The position numbers and the translations under genes are program-made. Positions 60,601-64,000 of a stretch of 64,000 nt of DNA are shown piece by piece. Source of the DNA: Uloborus plumipes (taxonomy: Eukaryota > Arthropoda > Arachnida > Araneae > Uloboridae). The notes under the pieces were generated by a model. The model had not been told where the DNA came from. It made no database searches and worked only from the letters and a program-made list of their open reading frames with translations. The stretch covers positions 62,001 through 126,000 of the forward strand of contig JAXGGA010001029.1 of the NCBI GenBank assembly GCA_038373865.1. Reading direction: 5' to 3'. Within the stretch, counting starts at the first letter, position 1, and the number at the start of each line of letters is the position of its first letter.

Positions 60601-61661
60601 TTTTGAATTTAATTTACCTAAACTTTCTGCCAACCCATTTTTTTTTCTTTTGGTCTTACTTTTTTGCTGAACAGAGTATAGTAGAGACAAGGGATGCATT
60701 GTCAATACCGATAAATCGGCCATAACTAGCCATTTTGCCGATCATTAATAATCGGCAAAATTTTGCCGATTAATCGGCGAAAAAAATATTTTTTAACTAT
60801 AATTTCTTTAAAGTATACCTTCAATAAGAAACTGTAATAAATAGTTATATCAACAGTAAATAACTGTAATTTTCTGCAATCCTCACTATACCATGCAGAA
60901 TGAAAGTGTACAGAGTAAAAGCAAAACAAATAGTTCATACAATTAGTAAAACTGAATGGAATATCAAAATATGTTAAAATCCTGAATTTTTAAATTGGAA
61001 TGCGAAAACATTAATAATTTCTTTCATTTATAATCAGTCAAATTTTGCTGATCGACCGGCGAAAAAAGGGTTTTGAATAAAATTACTTCAAGGATGCTTG
61101 AATAAGAAACTACGATATATTAATTTATAAACAAGAAAGAAATAATTTTCCGAAAACACAATTCTAACATGTAGTACGAAAGTGTAGTGAGTAAAGACAA
61201 AACCAATAATTAACTAAATGATTTTTTTTCAAAGAGCAAGGGAGCTTTATTATAATTTTTGCTGCAATCTCTGTAAAATGTCAAACTTAGTTTTAAAAAT
61301 CAAAAATATTGAACTCTGGTACCGCTGATGACTTTGAAAACTGCTGATACTTTAAAAATTATTATTTCAAACGAGCTAAGAAGCACGCACTATTATTTTT
61401 TATCATCAGCCGGAGAAGTCGGAAGAACTTGCCTACAAAGTGTACATGATGGAATACGCGGTGAAGTGCGTACACACTTCGGTGCTGGAGAAAATGGAAA
61501 CCGTGTTCGACGAGATACGTCAAATGAGGGAGGAAGTGGACGTAGAAAATGAGACAGAATCGGTCACCTCGGACGAAAGGCGGGAAAATGTGGCAAATGT
61601 TGCTCTCCGGGCTTTTGACAGAATGCTGGACAAGAAATCTCCCATATGGGAAGTAGACCAG
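48530..61661 (+). CDS. Adhesion GPCR-like receptor, N-terminal part (CTLD-mucin-HormR-GAIN), 3' partial
   Basis: Six exons with agreeing phases (1,1,2,1,0,0) give 800 residues and continue past the window. In order: signal peptide (1-26); a C-type-lectin-like domain (about 36-167); a Ser/Thr/Pro mucin region (about 180-640) with tandem TTITSPK repeats; a HormR domain (about 655-713) with WWPAQ, CCKGTVG, TWFC and APTGSCKP; then a helical region (717-800) fitting the start of a GAIN domain. HormR followed by GAIN is the hallmark of adhesion GPCRs, and the HormR pattern recalls latrophilin/Cirl. The expected GPS cleavage site and seven helices would be downstream. Role inferred: cell-surface adhesion or matrix-sensing receptor. 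The lectin domain in place of the usual RBL lectin is the odd feature. Individual exons are listed next. Confidence 0.8.
49144..51965. mobile_element. Element B: 2.8-kb DNA element, GGGCAATTCCATG ends, TGCA duplication
   Basis: Left end GGGCAATTCCATG, right end CGTGGAATTGCCC, flanked by TGCA on both sides (49140-49143 and 51966-51969). Removing it restores the foldback arm. The 14-bp palindrome-like motif GTAACGTAAGTTAC occurs at 49502, 49671, 49697, 51557, 51572, 51760 (one mismatch) and 51939, the last almost touching the right end. Decayed coding sequence is visible: MALNSTEKMRCRKGTRK near 50922 and, after about 51139, EWCVVKYENTLYP ... KWPVTTDE with several stops, resembling transposon-protein pieces. 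A pogo-like element lies inside it. Clearly related in layout to Element A. Confidence 0.8.
49729..50550. mobile_element. pogo/Tigger-like element nested in Element B
   Basis: Ends CAGTCGAGTCTCCATATAAC and TTATATGGAGACTCGACTG are inverse and TA-flanked (49727-49728 and 50551-50552). Subterminal ATATAACGAA motifs recur at both ends. No transposase in 822 bp. Confidence 0.85.
52394..52945 (+). CDS. 183-codon open frame inside the foldback element
   Basis: This is the longest non-mucin frame in the window. It lies between the foldback arms and is probably a decayed element protein rather than a host exon. Readable pieces include ANEDFLKQRCESASRIVSSR and ENHFFKPLDTRNILVKKV. I do not recognise the family. 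No splice context ties it to the receptor gene. Confidence 0.35.
   Translation: MRWSRGTIKRLAIRASLQRTVEGQILNAHDLFQFASQNIKGIQMFFTTAAEVVANEDFLKQRCESASRIVSSRENHFFKPLDTRNILVKKVCVSEKSFVATVGTSYKKRTLFMNVLGFHLITNLKCCVDFRIMEIKHKILPTTKNSRVYFCQTMNECIFKDIPVYRYPYRLMVVMMEWLANNY
54028..54166 (-). mobile_element. TA-flanked MITE, copy 3, receptor intron 1
   Basis: The inverse of 19333-19483: starts CTGTCGTTCCCGCTTAATC and ends TTGGGACCGACAG between TA dinucleotides. It is more diverged than the other two full copies. Confidence 0.75.
54403..54576 (+). CDS. Receptor exon 2: first half of the lectin-like domain
   Basis: The acceptor is TTTTATTATAG and the donor ATAG/GTAAGA. It encodes residues 32-89. The pattern W54-V-S-A57-N-F-A-C61 is the canonical WxxAxxxC of C-type lectin folds, followed by LLTLDSEEK as in the LxxxxSxEE strand-helix turn. 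Confidence 0.85.
54641..54766. mobile_element. Small MITE in receptor intron 2
   Basis: CCGCTCTAGTTATCTAGTTA followed by AATAGATGG faces CCATCTATTAAG and AACAAGATAACAAGAGCGG. Arms of about 33 bp enclose a short middle. Confidence 0.6.
54767..56054. other. Receptor intron 2 remainder
   Basis: No exon was found. Around 55580-55900 there are short TE-like pieces with no clear boundaries. The alternative acceptor at 55960 would add 95 bases out of phase with exon 2 and is not used in this model. Confidence 0.4.
56055..56313 (+). CDS. Receptor exon 3: second half of the lectin-like domain
   Basis: The acceptor TTTACTTTCAG joins in phase with exon 2; the donor is CAA/GTAAGT, phase 2. It encodes residues 90-175: FW97, a novel Cys103, W116, C138-G and FICED ending at C164. 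The usual third cysteine (in WxDxxC) is absent, and neither EPN/QPD nor WND is present. Confidence 0.8.
56804..58332 (+). CDS. Receptor exon 4: mucin-like region and start of HormR
   Basis: The acceptor is AATCTAG and the donor GTTG/GTAAGT, phase 1. The 1529-bp exon encodes residues 176-685. Most is Thr/Ser/Pro with few other residues, an expected dense O-glycan stalk. A CNECNW motif sits before the repeats. The last 30 residues, from Cys657, begin the HormR domain. Confidence 0.88.
57245..57730 (+). repeat. 24-bp coding minisatellite in the mucin exon
   Basis: About 20 tandem 24-bp units (consensus CCAAAAACCACCATTACTTC plus T) encode an eight-residue TTITSPK(T) repeat. Central units (57430-57535) are almost identical; flanking units are diverged, the usual pattern of recent expansion in the middle. 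The opposite strand is also open, which explains a spurious 197-codon frame. Confidence 0.92.
58333..59780. other. Receptor intron 4, first part
   Basis: No exon was found. Three near-repeats of a block with AATGACTCTAG(C/G) ... TTAGCATAGAATG and TAAATGCCTG(A/G)TAAC lie at about 58780, 58910 and 59058, spaced roughly 135-145 bases, suggesting a degenerate tandem array. A TACATATATATGTATACATAC tract follows near 59468. Confidence 0.45.
59800..60250 (-). pseudogene. Jockey/I-type LINE ORF2 C-terminal remnant, receptor intron 4
   Basis: Reading the minus strand gives TGHGPFPAYLFRFKLISSPN, then CACGLIGTPDHYLYSC and a tail with LASRNQDF. The GHGPF...CxCG..GTxxHYLxxC series is the well-known end of Jockey/I-like non-LTR ORF2 proteins (RNase H region and a zinc-knuckle-like motif). 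It is a short 5'-truncated fragment. The strand is opposite to the host gene. Confidence 0.75.
60327..60418 (+). CDS. Receptor exon 5: HormR domain, second part
   Basis: The acceptor is GTTTTTAG and the donor TTG/GTAAGC; the exon runs from phase 1 to phase 0. It encodes residues 686-716, GFPTWFCSKKTARFEGAPTG then SCKPIECSDPL. The G-x-x-x-W-x-C ... P-x-x-x-x-C spacing matches HormR domains of latrophilin-type receptors. Confidence 0.85.
60690..61230 (+). repeat. Dispersed repeat with AATCGGC motifs, copy 2
   Basis: It matches 2970-3560: AATCGGCCATAA, AATAATCGGCAAAATTTTGC, CCATGCAGAATGAAAGTGTA, GATCGACCGGCG. It lies in receptor intron 5, ending about 180 bases before exon 6. Confidence 0.65.
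61410..61661 (+). CDS. Receptor exon 6: start of GAIN region
   Basis: The acceptor is TATCATCAG and the donor CAG/GTAATA; both are phase 0. It encodes residues 717-800, mostly amphipathic helix (ELAYKVYMMEYAVKCVHTS ... VANVALRAFDRMLDKKSPIW). Position after HormR and helical content fit GAIN subdomain A; sequence similarity alone is weak. Confidence 0.8.
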
Positions 61662-61714
61662 GTAATATTCTCTAGCGTTGATTTGATTTCAAATGTTCGT
61701 AAAGTTCCAATCTG

Positions 61715-63105
61715 CAAAATCTTACTACTATTATATATGCGAAAGTTTGTATGGATGGATGTATGTATGTATGGATGTTTGTTCTTCTTTCACGCAAAAA
61801 TTACTGAATGGATTTTAATGGAACTTTTACCATAATGTAGCTTATACATCAGAATAATACATAGGCTATAATTTATAACGATATTCGAAAAAGTTCGATT
61901 GGTAGTGTTTTTTTCATTCCAATTTAAGCACATTTTTTCGCATAAATCCGCGAAGGCTTCCAACAAACTAATTCAGTATTTAGTGTATCATCTCAACTCC
62001 CTGTCGCAAGCTAAAATTTCGAGCATCATTTCTTTTTTCCGTATTTAATGTTCAAATCTTTTCTCAAGTCAAATCATGAAGGTTTTTTTTTTTCCAGCTT
62101 CATGGGGAATATCCAGGCTTTTACCAGGATTTGTATTTAAAACGTTTTGTATTCTTAGTTGTGTAAGTAGAATATTTATCCTTAAGCAATGTGTTTCTTA
62201 ATGTGCATTGCTGCGTGAAAATATTATTTTTTTAGAATAAATTGTATTCCTTTATTAGTAAATTGTTCACTGTATCAATTATTTTCACAAGTTTCGTAAA
62301 TTTGTCGGTCCTGCTTAATCGGGTAACGGATAAAAAATACAATTTTACGGTATTTTTAAGAATTTGTTTGCGCTGACTGGGCGGGTACTTACAATTGGTC
62401 ACTTAGAATCTAATCGAACAAGTATCTTGCCGAATTTTTTGCAAGAATATTATAACTAAGATTATGAGTAATTTTTCAACGGACGCCAGTTTTGGCGCCA
62501 AAGACTATGTAATAATACTTTGCTTCTTATACGATATAACTAAAATAAAACGATTGTTGTCTGATATTTTTAAACTGCTCCAAAATCTTAATCATCGAGA
62601 TAATACTCCCACAGTTGAAGAAAAGTTCAGGTTTTTTTTTTTTTTTTTGGCCGATTCCGTACGTTGTCATTAATAAACTTTTAAAACTTACGTCAAAGAG
62701 TAAAGTAATCCGCATACGAAATTAATCAAACCTCAAAACTAAAACTACCATTAATTTGTGTTTTTCGCACAAATAATTGTCAAATGCTCCCTACTAATTT
62801 CGAAATCACTTAGGACAAAACTTTTAGCGTCATTTCATGGTCAGCAATATTTTCTCAGCATTAAATGACAATTTTTCTTTGACAAAAATTACTGACTTTA
62901 TAATACCTAAGCATATTTTCATAAAGTAGGGAGGGGAGCAAAATTATCCTAGGTATCCCAAAACAGTTACCGCAAATTTAGCGACATTTTAAATCATCAA
63001 AGCGGTAAGTTTTGAGTTCTTTTAGTTTAGGAAAAAAAAAGACGATTATAAATTGTTTCTCAATATTTTTACTGGCCCAGGCAACGCCGGGTATTTTTGC
63101 TAGTT
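61715..63105 (+). mobile_element. Helentron/HINE-like or related non-autonomous element remnant
   Basis: The left part reads ACTATTATATATGCGAAAGT, then TTTGTATGGATGGATG and TTCTTTCACGCAAAAATTAC. The right part reads GGCCCAGGCAACGCCGGGTA and TTTTTGCTAG. This pair of landmarks recurs in many arthropod dispersed elements often classed as Helentron-related. No Rep/helicase is present, and the middle (61870-63060) is not recognised apart from the MITE fragment at 62306. Confidence 0.4.
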
Positions 63106-63165
63106 TCAAATATAAGCTCGTCATTAGTTTTTCCAACGAGCATGTGGTTCATTGATTTTAGATTT

Positions 63166-63430
63166 CACTATAACCCTGTGTAACCAGAGGAGGTGGCCAG
63201 AAGTGAAATTTCCCCTGATGGTTGTCATAGTTGCGGCTTTATGGACTTTTCTCCCACTTAACTTTAGTAACAATGGTTAAATGCAAACGATTGAAATTGT
63301 TTTGTGCGTAAACTATTATTCAATCAACGTTAATAAATTACTTTTTGAAGTATTTATATGACGGATACTCATGATGGCAGGTCTTACTAAAACAAACTAT
63401 TTAGCACTAGATTTGTTAGAAAACGTTTAG
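63166..63430 (+). repeat. Dispersed repeat, ATACCCTG(C/T)GTAACG family, copy 3
   Basis: A shorter, more diverged copy of 16753-17200 with TAACCCTGTGTAACCAGAGG, CAACAATGGTTAAATGCAAA and TTGTTAGAAAACGTT. Confidence 0.6.
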
Positions 63431-63433
63431 AAA

Positions 63434-63892
63434 AAAATATTTTTGAAAAAAAAAATTTGAACCGACTTCGGAACTTCACTCAGCAAATGCTCTAAAAAGT
63501 AAAAAATAATTTTATTCTTTGAACACCATCGATACTACATTTAAACATAAGTTTTGAAGTCGGCGCAAAAAAGCTAAATAGAATCATTCGAAACTATAAA
63601 TATAAATTTAAATGAATCCAGGTTCTTTATTCGCATTCGCATTCATTGAAAAATACATATTTATGTAATGGTGCAAATATTCAGCTCTCAATTTTCAATG
63701 ATTTCTCTGAAAATGTTGGTAAAATATAGTAAACATCATTTTACCTATAGTTTTTGCGCCGACTTCAAAACTTATGTTTAAATGTAGTATCGATGGTGTT
63801 CAAAGAATAAAATTATTTTTTACTTTTTAGAGCATTTACTGAGTGAAGTTCCGAAGTCGGTTCAAATTTTTTTTTTTTTCAAAAATATTTTT
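63434..63892. mobile_element. Inverted-repeat MITE with 135-bp arms
   Basis: The left arm contains TTTGAACCGACTTCGGAACT and AACACCATCGATACTACATT, the right arm their inverses (AATGTAGTATCGATGGTGTT, AGTTCCGAAGTCGGTTCAAA). Arms are nearly identical and enclose about 175 bp. No coding sequence. Confidence 0.8.
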
Positions 63893-64000
63893 ATTTTATT
63901 CTTTTTAGTGTAAATGTAGGTAATGTTTCCATTGCAAAACTTCACCTAATTTTCTTAAGTAAATGCTTCATAAAATAAACTATGTAAGAAAAAAAAAGAA

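Overview
The window looks like nuclear DNA of an animal, most likely an arthropod and perhaps a chelicerate. This is inferred from AT-rich sequence, GT-AG introns of 0.5-9.8 kb, small exons, and dense non-autonomous DNA transposons with RTE/Jockey-type LINE remnants. No bacterial-style gene, operon, CRISPR array or intact rRNA/tRNA gene was seen. The species is not identified.

Two protein-coding genes can be assembled, both on the + strand. Gene 1 (21344-44352) is a complete ten-exon SLC17/sialin-family anion transporter of the major facilitator superfamily, 505 codons. All splice phases agree, and a poly(A) signal lies 33 bases after the stop. Gene 2 starts at 48530 and runs off the right end. 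Six phase-compatible exons give 800 codons: signal peptide, C-type-lectin-like domain, a 1.5-kb Ser/Thr/Pro mucin exon with a 24-bp repeat, a hormone-receptor (HormR) domain, and the start of a GAIN region. This is the extracellular part of an adhesion GPCR of latrophilin-like layout. The GPS and seven-helix parts would lie beyond the window.

Layout. 1-21 kb: no gene; stacked repeats, including a piggyBac-like element (1437-2822), a large element whose inverted ends carry minisatellites (about 6254-15030) with Harbinger-like copies nested in one another, and a pogo-like element. 21-44.4 kb: SLC17 gene, whose introns hold a hAT element with an exact 8-bp duplication, a 2.2-kb element with 4-bp duplication, a tRNA-related SINE and a 650-bp TA-flanked hairpin. 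44.4-48.5 kb: intergenic, with MITEs. 48.5-61.7 kb: the adhesion-GPCR gene, whose first intron holds a three-deep nest (foldback > 2.8-kb element > pogo-like element). 61.7-64 kb: repeats inside the next intron.

The two genes share no obvious pathway; one moves organic anions across a vesicular, lysosomal or plasma membrane, the other is a surface receptor. The most notable items are the receptor's domain order with a lectin domain lacking its usual sugar-binding residues, and a transposon group (29786-31980 and 49144-51965) with GGGC ends, 4-bp target duplications and family-specific GTAAC motif arrays placed against one end.
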